50,673 nt of DNA from positions 1-50,673 of the forward strand of contig CAAEOE010000067.1 in NCBI GenBank assembly GCA_900757505.1, written 5' to 3'. Made by a program: the position numbers and the translations under genes. The number at the start of each line of letters is the position of its first letter. The first letter of the stretch is position 1. The notes below the pieces were generated by a model, which saw nothing but the letters and a program-made list of their open reading frames with translations, made no database searches and was not told the DNA's origin. This stretch comes from an uncultured Collinsella sp. Its GTDB lineage: Bacteria > Actinomycetota > Coriobacteriia > Coriobacteriales > Coriobacteriaceae. This document shows positions 1-9,132 of this stretch, in pieces.

Positions 1-28
1 CGCATTTGAGACAAGGTGACGTGAAACG

Positions 29-131
29 AAAGGGCGCTGACCTTCTGGTCGCGCCCTTGAAGTTGAACGTCAGATTGTCTAAATGCGGCCCGCGCAGCGT
101 CGGCCGGTCCGCCGTTCGGTAGAACGGCGGA
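29..131 (-). terminator. hairpins downstream of tyrS
   Basis: Two stem-loops follow the tyrS stop on the minus strand. One has a 10-bp stem (108-117 with 122-131, loop of 4). The other pairs aagggcgc with gcgccctt (about 30-58) and is followed by a short T-containing stretch. Neither has a long T-run, so termination is plausible but not certain. No gene is visible in 1-132. Confidence 0.4.
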
Positions 132-132
132 A

Positions 133-1344
133 CTAAATCAACTTGAAGCCCTTGCGCTTGCCCACGGAGAGGGTGTCGCCCAGCTTGAGGGCGCTGGGAT
201 CGATGTTATAGCTCTTGGGGGCCACGGCCTTACCGTTGATCTTGACGCCGCCGCCGTCGATATCGCGACGAGCCTGGCCGGCGCTCGCCGAAAGACCCAG
301 GTCCTTGAGCAGGCCAGCGAGGTAGATCTGGCCCTCGTCGTTGACGGTCAGCTCGACATGCTTCTCGGGGAAGTCGGCGAGCTGGCCCTCCTTGAACACG
401 CGGTCGAACTCGGCCTGAGCCTCGTCGCCGGCGCCGGCGCCGTGGTAGGTGTCGCACAGGTCGCGGCCCAGTGCGCGCTTGAGCTCATAGGGATCGGCGG
501 AACCATCGGCCAAGGCGGCGTCGATCTTGTCGACCTCGGCCGGGGTGAGCGAGCTGGCCAGACGATAGTACTTGCCGATCATCTCGTCGGGAATGGACAT
601 GGTCTTGCCGAACATATCCTTGGGAGCGTCGGTCAGGCCGATGTAGTTGCCATAGGACTTGGACATCTTGCGCACGCCGTCGGTGCCCTCGAGCAGCGGC
701 ATGGTGAGCGCGATCTGCGGCTCCATGCCCATTTTCTCCATGAGCTCACGGCCGGCGAGCAGGTTGAAGAGCTGGTCGGTGCCGCCCATCTCCACGTCGG
801 CCTTAATCTGCACGGAATCAAAGGCCTGCATCACGGGATACAGGAACTCATGCAGGGCAATCGGCGTCTGAGACTGGTAGCGCTTGGTAAAGTCATCGCG
901 CTCAAGAATGCGGGCGACGGTGAACTTGGAGCACACCTGCAGCAGACCGGCCAGGTCCATCGAAAGAATCCAGTCGCCGTTGTGCACGATGGTGGTCTTC
1001 TCGGGATCCAGGATCTTCATGGCCTGGCTCACATAGGTCTCGGCATTGGCCTCGATCTGCTCCTGCGAAAGCTGCGGACGGGTGGAGTTCTTGCCCGAGG
1101 GATCGCCAATCAGCGCGGTACCGTTGCCGATGATGAGGGTGACGTTGTGGCCCAGGTCCTGGAACTGACGCATCTTGCGCAGCGGCACGGCGTGGCCCAG
1201 GTGCAGGTCGGGGCTGGTGGGGTCGACGCCGAGCTTGATGTTGAGGGGCTCGCCCTTCTCAAGCTTCTTGCGAAGGTCGGCCTCGGGAACGATCTGCGCG
1301 GCGCCCGAGGTGATGATACGCATTTGCTCGTCAACAGACAGCAT
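133..1344 (-). CDS. tyrS: tyrosyl-tRNA synthetase
   Basis: Charges tRNA-Tyr with tyrosine in the cytoplasm. The 403-residue protein shows the class I signature as DLHLGHAVPL near residue 45, the KMSKS loop as RKMSKSYGN near residue 227, and a C-terminal S4-type RNA-binding domain (SAGQARRDIDGGGVKINGKA). Length fits the longer bacterial TyrRS group. The start is an ATG behind a strong AAAGGAGG site. The leader (1345-1440) is too short for a T-box; it holds one small hairpin (1366-1392), so Tyr-responsive antitermination is not supported. The gene stands alone on the minus strand, downstream of a U32-family gene. Confidence 0.97.
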   Translation of the reverse strand: MLSVDEQMRIITSGAAQIVPEADLRKKLEKGEPLNIKLGVDPTSPDLHLGHAVPLRKMRQFQDLGHNVTLIIGNGTALIGDPSGKNSTRPQLSQEQIEANAETYVSQAMKILDPEKTTIVHNGDWILSMDLAGLLQVCSKFTVARILERDDFTKRYQSQTPIALHEFLYPVMQAFDSVQIKADVEMGGTDQLFNLLAGRELMEKMGMEPQIALTMPLLEGTDGVRKMSKSYGNYIGLTDAPKDMFGKTMSIPDEMIGKYYRLASSLTPAEVDKIDAALADGSADPYELKRALGRDLCDTYHGAGAGDEAQAEFDRVFKEGQLADFPEKHVELTVNDEGQIYLAGLLKDLGLSASAGQARRDIDGGGVKINGKAVAPKSYNIDPSALKLGDTLSVGKRKGFKLI

Positions 1345-1440
1345 TGGGTATCCTCCTTTTGCTATAGCACCCTCGCCGAAAACGGCGGTGCTGGAAGTCC
1401 ATAAACTCTCTTATGATAACAAACTGACGCGACGCGACAC

Positions 1441-3399
1441 CTACGACAGGAAAATCCTCGTCCTGCCGCATGCGTCAATGGCAATTGGCAGGCGCATGCC
1501 GTCGCGCTCGACCAAATATCGTGTTTGCTGACGGCGCGAGCAGTCACGACAATGGACCTGTCCCGTCGCGTCGGTGGCGCAGACGCCCTCGGCGGTCAGT
1601 AGGCAGTGCTCGCACACCATAAGCTCGGGACGGTCGGCGTCGACCGGACCCAAGACGCCGGGTTCAGCAGCCAGTTCGGCAATACGCTCCGCATCATTGC
1701 CGAGCAACTCGGCCGGCAAGTACACCCGCCCCGCACCGAGTCCGCGCAGCCAGGTAAGCGTGGCCCGATTCGCGCAGAACACCGGCGCCGCCACGTCAAA
1801 CGTCACGCCCAGCTCGCGAGCGATCACCACCTGTCCCAGGTTGCGGCAGACGACGCGCCCGGCACGCTGTATCAATGAGCGAGTCCGGTCAGCGTCACCC
1901 GTGCGGCACACCTCGTCAAGCACCACAACGGCGTCGGACAAATCGAGTTCTCCGCGCGGGTCGGCATCCATCAGCTGCCAAGCAAAAACCATGCGAGTGG
2001 GAACCGCGCACTCCACCGACTCCGTCGACGCACCGCCATCCACCGCAACGCCCTCAAAGGGCCGCACCTCAACGGCATGCGCAACGGGCGCAATCGCATC
2101 CGCCTCGGCCCGCATGCGCTCCAGCACCGCCGCCGTCTGATCCAACACGCCGGCGCTGCGAATCAGGTATACCTCGCAGCCCGTGCCCACCTTACGCTTG
2201 CAATGCACGACGACGCGCTCCCCCGCTGCGGCATCCACCGGGCAGGGCACCTGCGGCCAGCGCTTGGGCACATCGGGACGCGCGTCGACACCCGGATAGA
2301 ACCGAATCTCGAGCGTGTCACCCGCCGCCACGGCGGCGTCGAGCTCAACGGTCACCTCTTCGTGGCCCACAGCGACCAAGCGTCCCACGCGCACGCCCTG
2401 GTTAATTGCGCGCTCAAAGCTCATCAGCTCGGCACCCGAACGCCCTCGCAGGTACGCATCGGTAAACCCACGGTTAAACGACCTTCCCAGCTCGCGTTCA
2501 AGCTCTTCCACGGCACCGGGGTCCCACGCGTCGTCGCGCAGCATATCGAGCGCCCGGCGCCACACCCGCACCACATTGAATACGTAATCGGGGTTCTTCA
2601 TGCGCCCCTCGATCTTGAGCGACGCCACGCCGACATCTGCAAGCTCGGGCAGATGCGCAATACCCAGATAGTCGCGCGGGCACAACAGGCGATCCCCTTC
2701 GACGGCGACAACGCTCTGCCCCGCCTCGTCCACCAGGTCGTACGCCAGACGGCACGGCTGCGTGCAGTCGCCGCGCATCGCCGAGCGCCCACGCCGCAGG
2801 GCCGAGAACTCGCACGCCCCCGAATAGCCGATGCAAATCGCACCGTGGCAGAATACCTCGATGGGCACGCCCGTGGCACATAGCGCCGCAATCTCGTCGA
2901 CCGTCAGCTCGCGCGCCGTCGTCACACGCTCGACCCCCAGCTCATCGGCGGCAAGCCGCACGGCGCCTTCGCTATGAACGCCCGCCTGCGTAGACAGGTG
3001 AATCTCGACCCCTGGAATCGCCGCGCTCAGCGCGCAGGCCAACCCGGCATCGGCGACAATCAGAGCATCGGCGCCCAGCTCCAGTGCATGAGCTCCCAAC
3101 GCCACCGCGTCGGACAACTCGTCGTCAAATACGAACACGTTGAGCGTCACGTACACACGCACGCCATGGGCATGCGCCACGGCACAACCGCGCGCAAACT
3201 CGTCATCCGTAAAGCCATGAGCGCTCACACGGGCGTTAAAGCCGCCCAACCCCGCATAGATGGCATCGGCACCCGCGGCGATGGCCGCAAGCATCTGGTC
3301 GAGTCCGCCCGCCGGCGCCAGCAGCTCGGGCATCGCCGCACCGGCAGCATCCAATCCTGTCTCGTATTGTCCGCTCGGCCCCATCGTCCGAATCACCAT
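1441..3399 (-). CDS. peptidase U32 family protein (RlhA/TrhP-like)
   Basis: Member of the U32 family. Characterised members (RlhA, TrhP, UbiU/UbiV) bind an Fe-S cluster and support RNA or ubiquinone hydroxylation rather than proteolysis. The start ELLAPAGG...GADAIYAGLGGFNAR is diagnostic. Conserved cysteines lie in CHGAICIGYSGAC and MRGDCTQPC, consistent with an Fe-S site. The C-terminal 60 residues carry CEHC...C...CRDC, which resembles another metal site. An ATG at 3399 is chosen because AAGGAG sits 8 bases upstream. The longer reading from 3426 lacks a ribosome site. The protein is 652 residues. A larger paralogue lies at 46.7 kb. The substrate (rRNA or tRNA) is not decidable from sequence. 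Confidence 0.88.
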   Translation of the reverse strand: MVIRTMGPSGQYETGLDAAGAAMPELLAPAGGLDQMLAAIAAGADAIYAGLGGFNARVSAHGFTDDEFARGCAVAHAHGVRVYVTLNVFVFDDELSDAVALGAHALELGADALIVADAGLACALSAAIPGVEIHLSTQAGVHSEGAVRLAADELGVERVTTARELTVDEIAALCATGVPIEVFCHGAICIGYSGACEFSALRRGRSAMRGDCTQPCRLAYDLVDEAGQSVVAVEGDRLLCPRDYLGIAHLPELADVGVASLKIEGRMKNPDYVFNVVRVWRRALDMLRDDAWDPGAVEELERELGRSFNRGFTDAYLRGRSGAELMSFERAINQGVRVGRLVAVGHEEVTVELDAAVAAGDTLEIRFYPGVDARPDVPKRWPQVPCPVDAAAGERVVVHCKRKVGTGCEVYLIRSAGVLDQTAAVLERMRAEADAIAPVAHAVEVRPFEGVAVDGGASTESVECAVPTRMVFAWQLMDADPRGELDLSDAVVVLDEVCRTGDADRTRSLIQRAGRVVCRNLGQVVIARELGVTFDVAAPVFCANRATLTWLRGLGAGRVYLPAELLGNDAERIAELAAEPGVLGPVDADRPELMVCEHCLLTAEGVCATDATGQVHCRDCSRRQQTRYLVERDGMRLPIAIDACGRTRIFLS

Positions 3400-3561
3400 C
3401 GACAAACTCCTTACCAAGGTATGCATTCACTTTGAAAAATGCCGTCTTCCAGCATACACGAGGCCTCGCGCGCCCCGTTTGGTTTATCGTGTAATAACTT
3501 ATGTCCATCCTGCCCCGACGGCACATCCACCGTCCGGCACGACATACCTGGAGGTCAATAT

Positions 3562-5757
3562 ATGGGTCCTCGCCAACGACAGGGACGCAGCCGTTCAAAG
3601 ACGCATGCTCTGCCCATAATCCTGCTCTCGTTTTTGGGCTTTCTGCTGATTGCAGGCGTGGCATTTGGCATCGGCATGGTCGGCAACGTCAACCGCTGGC
3701 TGTCCGATCTGCCCGACTACACCGACGCCAACGCGTATCTGGTGAGCGAGCCCACCGAGATCGTCGACTGCAACGGCAACAAGATCGCGAGCTTCTACAC
3801 GCAAAACCGCAAGTCCATCACCAAGGACGAGGTCTCCCCCTACGTGCTGCAGGGCACCGTTGACGTCGAGGACGAGCGCTTTTACGAGCACGGCGGTATC
3901 GACCTGTGGGGTATCGCGCGTGCTGCGGTGGCAACCCTCGGCGGCGGACACGAAGGCGCCTCGACTATCACCCAGCAGCTGGTGCGCAACACCATCCTGC
4001 AGGAGGAGCAGTTCGACTCGACCATCGAGCGTAAGGTGCGCGAGGCCTACATCGCCATCAAGATGGAGGACATGTACTCCAAAGACGAGATCCTCATGAT
4101 GTACCTCAACACCATCTATTACGGCCACGGCGCCTACGGCATCGAGGCCGCAGCCGAGACCTACCTGTCCAAGAGTGCCGCCGACCTCACCCTGAGCGAG
4201 GCCGCGCTGCTCATCGGCCTTCCCAACTCGCCTTCGCAGTACGACCCCACGGTCAACCCCGACCTGGCACTGTCTCGCCGCAACAAGGTTCTCGACAACA
4301 TGCTGCGCCTGGGCCACATCACCCAGGAGGAGCACGATGCCGCACAGGCCGAGCCCATCACCCTCAACGTGACCGAGATTTCGGGCAGCGGCGTCGACGT
4401 ATACTCGCAGCCCTACTTTGTCGCCTATGTTAAGCAGCTGCTGGAGCAGGAGTTCTCGACCGACGTGCTCTTTAAGGGCGGCCTGACCGTCAAGACCACC
4501 ATCGACCCCACGATGCAGCAGGTGGCAGAGAATGCCGTCCGCGAGCAGCTCGACACGCTCTCACTCGACGGCCTGGACATGGGCATGGTCGTCGTCGACC
4601 CCAAGACCGGCTACATCAAGTGCATGGTGGGCGGCTATGACTACAACGCCGACGAGAACCACGTAAACCATGCCACGGCCAAGCGTCCCGTCGGCTCCAC
4701 CTTTAAGGCCTTTACGCTGGCAACTGCCATCCAAAACGGCATGAACCCCAACGTCACCCTCAACTGCAACTCGCCGCTCAAGGCCAAGGGCACCACAACC
4801 GAGGTCCAAAACTACGCCAACCATAGCTATGGCAACATCACGCTTAAGCAGGCGACGGCATACTCCTCCAACACCGGCTACATCCAGGTGGCGGAAGCCG
4901 TCGGCAACAGCAAGATCATCTCGCTCGTCAAAAAGCTCGGCATCGATCCCGCCAAGGACAACATCGAGGACGTTCCCGTCATGACCCTCGGCACCGGCTC
5001 GATCTCGCCGCTCGAGATGGCCGCCGCCTACGCGACGTTTGCCAACGGCGGCTACTATCGCCAGCCGATCGCCATCACCGAGATTGACTCTCGTACCGGT
5101 TCGGTGCTGTACCAGCACACCGACAATCCCTCACAGGTGCTTACCGAGGGCGAGGCCGCCGCGGTCACCGATGTTCTGTCCGGCGTCATGAAGGGCGGCG
5201 GTACGGGTGCTGCCGGCGCCCTGAGCGTCAACCAGCCCTATGCCGGCAAGACGGGCACCACCGACAACACCACCAACCTGTGGTTCTGCGGCTATACCCC
5301 GCAGCTGGCGTGCGCCCTGTGGACCGGCTATTCCGCGGGCGAGATTCCCATCCAAAAATACGGCACAGACCTGCTGGGCGACAGCACCAACCTGCCTGTC
5401 TTTAAGCGGTTTATGAACACCGTTCTGACCGGTACCGAGCGCGAGGAGTTTGCGACCGGAACGGCTCCCACCTACAAGAACAACAGCGTCTGGAAGTTCT
5501 ACGGCACCAACAACACCAAGAAGACGGAGAACGACGACAAGGACGAGAACGAGGACGAAGAGGAAACCACAACGACGACCACGACGACCACGACCACCGA
5601 GACCACGGGCGGCGACACCACCGGCGGCACCGGTACGACCGGTGGCTCGACGGACGGCCCCACTGGTGGTTCGACCGGCGGCGATGGCGGCACGCCTACG
5701 CCTACGCCTACACCCACTCCCGACCCCTCGCCCACGCCTGACGATACGGTCGGCTAG
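3562..5757 (+). CDS. class A penicillin-binding protein (PBP1a-like)
   Basis: Bifunctional peptidoglycan synthase: a membrane-anchored glycosyltransferase plus a DD-transpeptidase. After a basic N-terminus there is one membrane helix (about residues 20-42). A GT51 domain follows (EDERFYEHGGIDLWGIARA, then STITQQLVRN). The transpeptidase domain has STFK as the catalytic SxxK, SSN as the SxN motif and KTGTT as the KTG motif. The last 90 residues are low complexity: an acidic stretch, a run of 11 threonines, Gly/Thr repeats and PT repeats, probably a wall-spanning tail. The ATG at 3562 follows GGAGG; the in-frame ATG at 3439 would add 41 residues that do not look like protein. It is divergent from the U32 gene and followed by a strong terminator. 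Confidence 0.95.
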   Translation: MGPRQRQGRSRSKTHALPIILLSFLGFLLIAGVAFGIGMVGNVNRWLSDLPDYTDANAYLVSEPTEIVDCNGNKIASFYTQNRKSITKDEVSPYVLQGTVDVEDERFYEHGGIDLWGIARAAVATLGGGHEGASTITQQLVRNTILQEEQFDSTIERKVREAYIAIKMEDMYSKDEILMMYLNTIYYGHGAYGIEAAAETYLSKSAADLTLSEAALLIGLPNSPSQYDPTVNPDLALSRRNKVLDNMLRLGHITQEEHDAAQAEPITLNVTEISGSGVDVYSQPYFVAYVKQLLEQEFSTDVLFKGGLTVKTTIDPTMQQVAENAVREQLDTLSLDGLDMGMVVVDPKTGYIKCMVGGYDYNADENHVNHATAKRPVGSTFKAFTLATAIQNGMNPNVTLNCNSPLKAKGTTTEVQNYANHSYGNITLKQATAYSSNTGYIQVAEAVGNSKIISLVKKLGIDPAKDNIEDVPVMTLGTGSISPLEMAAAYATFANGGYYRQPIAITEIDSRTGSVLYQHTDNPSQVLTEGEAAAVTDVLSGVMKGGGTGAAGALSVNQPYAGKTGTTDNTTNLWFCGYTPQLACALWTGYSAGEIPIQKYGTDLLGDSTNLPVFKRFMNTVLTGTEREEFATGTAPTYKNNSVWKFYGTNNTKKTENDDKDENEDEEETTTTTTTTTTTETTGGDTTGGTGTTGGSTDGPTGGSTGGDGGTPTPTPTPTPDPSPTPDDTVG

Positions 5758-5780
5758 AAATCATCCGGCCATAAGCAACA

Positions 5781-5825
5781 AGGCCCCCGAGCAGCTTATT
5801 AAACTGCTCGGGGGCCTTTTTAGTT
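5781..5825 (+). terminator. rho-independent terminator of the PBP gene
   Basis: A perfect 14-bp stem (5781-5794 with 5804-5817, arms aggcccccgagcag and ctgctcgggggcct) with a 9-base loop is followed by TTTTTAGTTT. Confidence 0.93.
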
Positions 5826-5861
5826 TAAAGCGACCTGATGGGCGGTCTTTATACCGGCAAA

Positions 5862-5905
5862 CAAAAAGGGGGTACCGACCAACGTCGATACCCCTTACAA
5901 GCCAC
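5862..5905 (-). terminator. rho-independent terminator of argR
   Basis: Read on the minus strand, ggggtatcgac pairs with gtcggtacccc (one G-U pair) around a four-base loop and is followed by CTTTTTG. It lies about 40 bases beyond the argR stop and faces the PBP terminator. Confidence 0.85.
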
Positions 5906-5945
5906 TATGTCAGCGCGCACGGTGCCGAGCGCACGACCCGCACGC

Positions 5946-6383
5946 CTACTTGCGAGAATTGCTCAGCTTATTGATCAGCGCCTCAAGACGCTCGCCGTCC
6001 TCGGCCGTCTGGGCAATAACCAAAATCGTATCGTTGCCGGCAAGCGAGCCAAGCACATCGGGCAGCTCTGCCGCATCAACGGCGGCGGCGATGCCGGAAG
6101 CCGTGCCAGGCTGAGCCTTGATCATAACCAGATTATCGGTACGCAGAACGCCCGTAACGAGCTCGGAAACCATACGCTGCAGGTGCAGGTCCTCTGCCAG
6201 AACATAGATGCCCTCAGGGAGCTTACGCAGCCCCATGTCGGCAATATCGCGAGAGACAGTCGCCTGCGTGCAATCAAAGCCCATAGCGCGGAGCTCATCG
6301 ACCAGCACGCGCTGCGTGCGGACGTCCTTATTGCGCACAATATCTCTAATGGCATCCTGGCGCCCATTGCGTTTTTTAGCCAT
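5946..6383 (-). CDS. argR: arginine repressor ArgR
   Basis: Hexameric, arginine-binding repressor of arginine biosynthesis and activator of catabolism. The N-terminal winged helix contains the recognition segment CTQATVSRDIADMGL. The C-terminal oligomerisation/arginine domain has GTASGIAAAVD and LGSLAGNDTILVI. The ATG at 6383 (145 residues) follows GGAGAGAGGG; an upstream in-frame start at 6416 is less likely. No arginine gene lies in the window, so it probably acts in trans. Two inverted repeats upstream (6417-6431 and 6472-6509) could be operators for this gene. Confidence 0.94.
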   Translation of the reverse strand: MAKKRNGRQDAIRDIVRNKDVRTQRVLVDELRAMGFDCTQATVSRDIADMGLRKLPEGIYVLAEDLHLQRMVSELVTGVLRTDNLVMIKAQPGTASGIAAAVDAAELPDVLGSLAGNDTILVIAQTAEDGERLEALINKLSNSRK

Positions 6384-6416
6384 ACAAACCCTCTCTCCAA
6401 AAGATGGCGGAGACAA

Positions 6417-6431
6417 TCAATCAGTGATTGA
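6417..6431 (-). promoter_or_regulatory. short palindrome upstream of argR, possible autoregulatory box
   Basis: The palindrome tcaatca-g-tgattga has 7-bp arms and a single central base. It lies 34 bases upstream of the argR ATG. Its position suits an operator or ARG-box-like site, but it is not a clear match to a known ARG box. Confidence 0.35.
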
Positions 6432-6471
6432 ATAGTTTAACGCTATTTGAAGGCTTTTGTGTATAAGAACG

Positions 6472-6509
6472 CATTTCGAAACAATTCTATGCAAGTTTGT
6501 TTCGAAATG
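6472..6509. promoter_or_regulatory. 13-bp inverted repeat with two TTTCGAAA cores
   Basis: Perfect arms (catttcgaaacaa at 6472-6484, ttgtttcgaaatg at 6497-6509) are separated by 12 bases. Each arm contains the self-palindrome TTTCGAAA, so the two cores lie about 25 bases apart centre to centre. The element sits between the glycosyltransferase stop (6516) and the argR start. No T-run follows on either strand, which argues against a terminator and for a double operator. Confidence 0.5.
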
Positions 6510-6515
6510 AGCCGT

Positions 6516-7556
6516 TTAGGCGGTTTTTGCGCCCGTCCGGTTAAGAAAAGCTGCCAGATGCGTACACATCACGCAGCGCGCGGGCTTGGCGCTGGCAATC
6601 GGCCCAAACAACAGACCGAGTCCCCGATGGTTGTCCTTGAGCGCGGCGACCATCTGACGGGTTCGAGGCGCATCGAGCATATCACGAATGCGGGCGGAAC
6701 GCTCGATTGACGACACCCCATGCGGGCTCAGACACAAATTCTCGATGCAGGCGACCAGTCCGGCAAAGTAGAACTTTTGGCTTGCCAGCTTGAGCCGACC
6801 ACCGCTATCTGCTTCCGAAAGTGAGTCCGCAAGCTCGTCGAGCGCTCGGGTGTCATCGGATACCTTGGCATACATGGTGGGATCAAAGGCATCTGTAAGC
6901 TTAGGTGCCGCCGCGTGGAAACAAGCGTCGCCGCAGCCGGAGACGCGCTGCGCCCGCGAGAGCGCACAAGCCATAAACCCAACTGTGCGAAACGCCTTGT
7001 CGCACAAAAGGCATGCCTCAAACAGCGAGCGGCTGTACATCACGCCAGAGGTCTGAACGACTAGGCCGCCTAAAATCAACTGGGGCAGCCCGGTCACCAT
7101 CGAAGATTTGCTATCAATGGAAATATGAGTAGCATCCAAGACGCGCGAATGGCGCTCTCGATGTGCATCATAGCGGTCGAGCGACACCGTGGGGAACACT
7201 ATGTCTGCCGCAGTATCGCACGCGATATCGACCATCTTGGGAAGGGACTGCGGAGCAAACCACTCATCGGCGTTCATAGCGATGATTTGAGAGCCGCGCG
7301 AGGCAGCAAAACCGGCACGAAGACAAGCACCGCGCTTCGCGTCCTCGACGTCAATCAAATCAATATGAATGTCCCTGTCGGCAGCAACTTGAAGCGAATG
7401 GCGCACACCGGGCGCAGCATCGCGGCAGACAACGACAATCTGCAAATCGTAGAGGTCTTGGTTCTGGATACTCTCGAGCGCACGCATCGCATAGCTGGGC
7501 GAACCTTCTACCACAAGGATTACCGAAAGTCGCGGATGCGAGCCACGTCGAACCAA
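6516..7556 (-). CDS. family 2 glycosyltransferase-like protein
   Basis: Probable GT-A fold glycosyltransferase. The N-terminus LSVILVVEGSPSYAMRALESI is the usual first strand and helix of family 2 enzymes. IIAMNADEWFAP near residue 95 occupies the place of the metal/nucleotide-binding DxD motif. No membrane segment is evident in the 346 residues, so it is probably cytoplasmic. The start is a TTG at 7556 with GAGAGGA eight bases upstream; no better start is seen. Sugar donor and acceptor cannot be named. It lies 160 bases downstream of truA on the same strand; that gap shows only a weak hairpin at 7690-7710. Confidence 0.75.
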   Translation of the reverse strand: MVRRGSHPRLSVILVVEGSPSYAMRALESIQNQDLYDLQIVVVCRDAAPGVRHSLQVAADRDIHIDLIDVEDAKRGACLRAGFAASRGSQIIAMNADEWFAPQSLPKMVDIACDTAADIVFPTVSLDRYDAHRERHSRVLDATHISIDSKSSMVTGLPQLILGGLVVQTSGVMYSRSLFEACLLCDKAFRTVGFMACALSRAQRVSGCGDACFHAAAPKLTDAFDPTMYAKVSDDTRALDELADSLSEADSGGRLKLASQKFYFAGLVACIENLCLSPHGVSSIERSARIRDMLDAPRTRQMVAALKDNHRGLGLLFGPIASAKPARCVMCTHLAAFLNRTGAKTA

Positions 7557-7717
7557 GTTATCCGTCCTCTCGACAGCAATGAATCAAACCGTGGTTCATG
7601 GTACACCCCGGCAATAAAAGCAATGAGACACCGGTTGTATTGCACGCCAAGAACAGATGTTGCACACGCGCAGCCCACAGATGACGGGTGTCGACGCACG
7701 ACGCGTCGAGCCCTCCC

Positions 7718-8542
7718 CTAGTCGAGCACGACAAGCTCGGCGGGATCGTAATCCACGCCCATAAACGTAAGGCCGCAGGCAGGAGCCGTGGGGCCCGCAG
7801 CGGTACGGTCGCAAGCATCGATGACCTCGCGCATCCACTCGGGTTCACGGCGATGCATGCCAATCTCGACAAGCGTGCCCACGATCGTGCGGACCATCGA
7901 ATGCAGAAACGCATTGCCCTCGATGGTAAACGTCAGGATGTCCTCGCCAAACGCAACCTCATGGCCAAACTCGGCACGCATCACGCAGCGGTGCGTGGGC
8001 TTGCCCACGGCAGACGCCACCTTGCAAAAGCTCTTGAAGTCCTGCTCGCCCAGCAGCGCGGGACAGGCCGCAGACATCGCCTCAACATCCAAGGGATAGC
8101 GATGCCACCACACCGCACCGCGCGAAAGCACAGGGCGCGCGTCGCGATCGGCAATACGGTACGTATACGTACGGGAACGCGCATCAAAGCGTGCAGAAAA
8201 GCCTTTACGGGCCTTGTAGACCTCGTTTATGGCGATATCTTTGGGCAGGAGGGCATCCATAGCCCTCAGCCACCTACGGCGCGTCAAAGCCAACTCAGCG
8301 TCCGTTACGGGCACGCTGATGAACTGTGCCACCGCATGCACGCCGGCATCGGTACGCCCCGCACACGTCAGGTCGATCGGGCGGCGCAGGAGCGTCTCGA
8401 TAGCGCGGCGCAACTCGCCCGCAACCGTCGTCTGACCGGGCTGCTCGGCAAAGCCGCTGTAGGACGAGCCATCGTAGGCCACGCGGAAAACGAGCGTGGC
8501 ATCGAGCTCAGGAATCGAATTGAAATCAGACGGCGCGGTCAT
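7718..8542 (-). CDS. truA: tRNA pseudouridine synthase A
   Basis: Isomerises uridines 38-40 in the tRNA anticodon arm. TruA signatures are FRVAYDGSSYSGFAEQPGQTTVAGEL at the N-terminus (quoted in parts: FRVAYDGSSYSGF, then TTVAGEL) and CAGRTDAGVHA, which holds the catalytic aspartate. The later MVRTIVGTLVEIG segment is also typical. The ATG at 8542 (274 residues) follows GGGAG; the alternative TTG at 8557 has no ribosome site. It lies just beyond the rplQ terminator, the common truA position after the alpha operon, but is probably transcribed partly on its own. Confidence 0.95.
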   Translation of the reverse strand: MTAPSDFNSIPELDATLVFRVAYDGSSYSGFAEQPGQTTVAGELRRAIETLLRRPIDLTCAGRTDAGVHAVAQFISVPVTDAELALTRRRWLRAMDALLPKDIAINEVYKARKGFSARFDARSRTYTYRIADRDARPVLSRGAVWWHRYPLDVEAMSAACPALLGEQDFKSFCKVASAVGKPTHRCVMRAEFGHEVAFGEDILTFTIEGNAFLHSMVRTIVGTLVEIGMHRREPEWMREVIDACDRTAAGPTAPACGLTFMGVDYDPAELVVLD

Positions 8543-8575
8543 GGACGCTCCCAACAAACAGGCAATGGCATTTCG

Positions 8576-8608
8576 ACAAAAAAAGAGGGGTACGCGAACG
8601 TACCCCTC
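8576..8608 (-). terminator. rho-independent terminator after rplQ
   Basis: Perfect 10-bp stem (8585-8594 with 8599-8608, gaggggtacg / cgtacccctc), four-base loop, followed on the minus strand by a run of eight T. It ends the ribosomal block. Confidence 0.95.
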
Positions 8609-8634
8609 GAATATAGCCTATGCAGACGGATTGT

Positions 8635-9102
8635 CTACTCAGCGGTCTCCTCAGCAGGAGCCTCCTCGGCAGCCTCGACCTTCTTGGGAGCAGCGGCCTT
8701 CTTGGGGGCCGGAGCAGCCTTCTTGGCCTTAGGCGTGCAAGGCTCGGTGACGAGCTCCATGATAACGATGGGAGCATTGTCGCCCTTACGGTTACCGAGC
8801 TTCATGATGCGGGTGTAACCGCCGTTGCGGTCCTGCCACATACCCTGGGCAGCCTTGTCGAAGATCTCGGCAACGAGCTGCTTATCGCCGAGCTTGGCGA
8901 TAGCCAGACGACGAGAGTGCAGGTCGCCCTTCTTGGCCCAGGTGATGATCGGATCGACGACCGAACGCAGCGCCTTAGCGCGGGTCTCGGTGGTCTTGAT
9001 GCGGTCGTTCTCGAAGAGGGCCTTGGCAAGGCTCTTCTTCATGGCCTTGGTGTGGCTCGCATCGGTGCCGAGCTTCAGGCCCTTCTTAACGTTGTGACGC
9101 AT
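8635..9102 (-). CDS. rplQ: 50S ribosomal protein L17
   Basis: Large-subunit protein near the peptide exit tunnel. The start MRHNVKKGLKLGTDASHTKAM and the segment ETRAKALRSVVDPIITWAKKGD are characteristic of L17. At 155 residues it is about 35 longer than typical because of a Lys/Ala/Glu-rich C-terminal tail (KKAAPAPKKAAAPKKVEAAE). This is the last gene of the block before a strong terminator and lies 30 bases after rpoA. Confidence 0.97.
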   Translation of the reverse strand: MRHNVKKGLKLGTDASHTKAMKKSLAKALFENDRIKTTETRAKALRSVVDPIITWAKKGDLHSRRLAIAKLGDKQLVAEIFDKAAQGMWQDRNGGYTRIMKLGNRKGDNAPIVIMELVTEPCTPKAKKAAPAPKKAAAPKKVEAAEEAPAEETAE

Positions 9103-9132
9103 GGTCTAGTTTCTCCTCAAATATGCGAAGCA

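Noticed and set aside
1345..1440. Tyr T-box leader upstream of tyrS
   Set aside because: Only 96 bases separate tyrS from the next gene, with one small hairpin and no T-box core or terminator.
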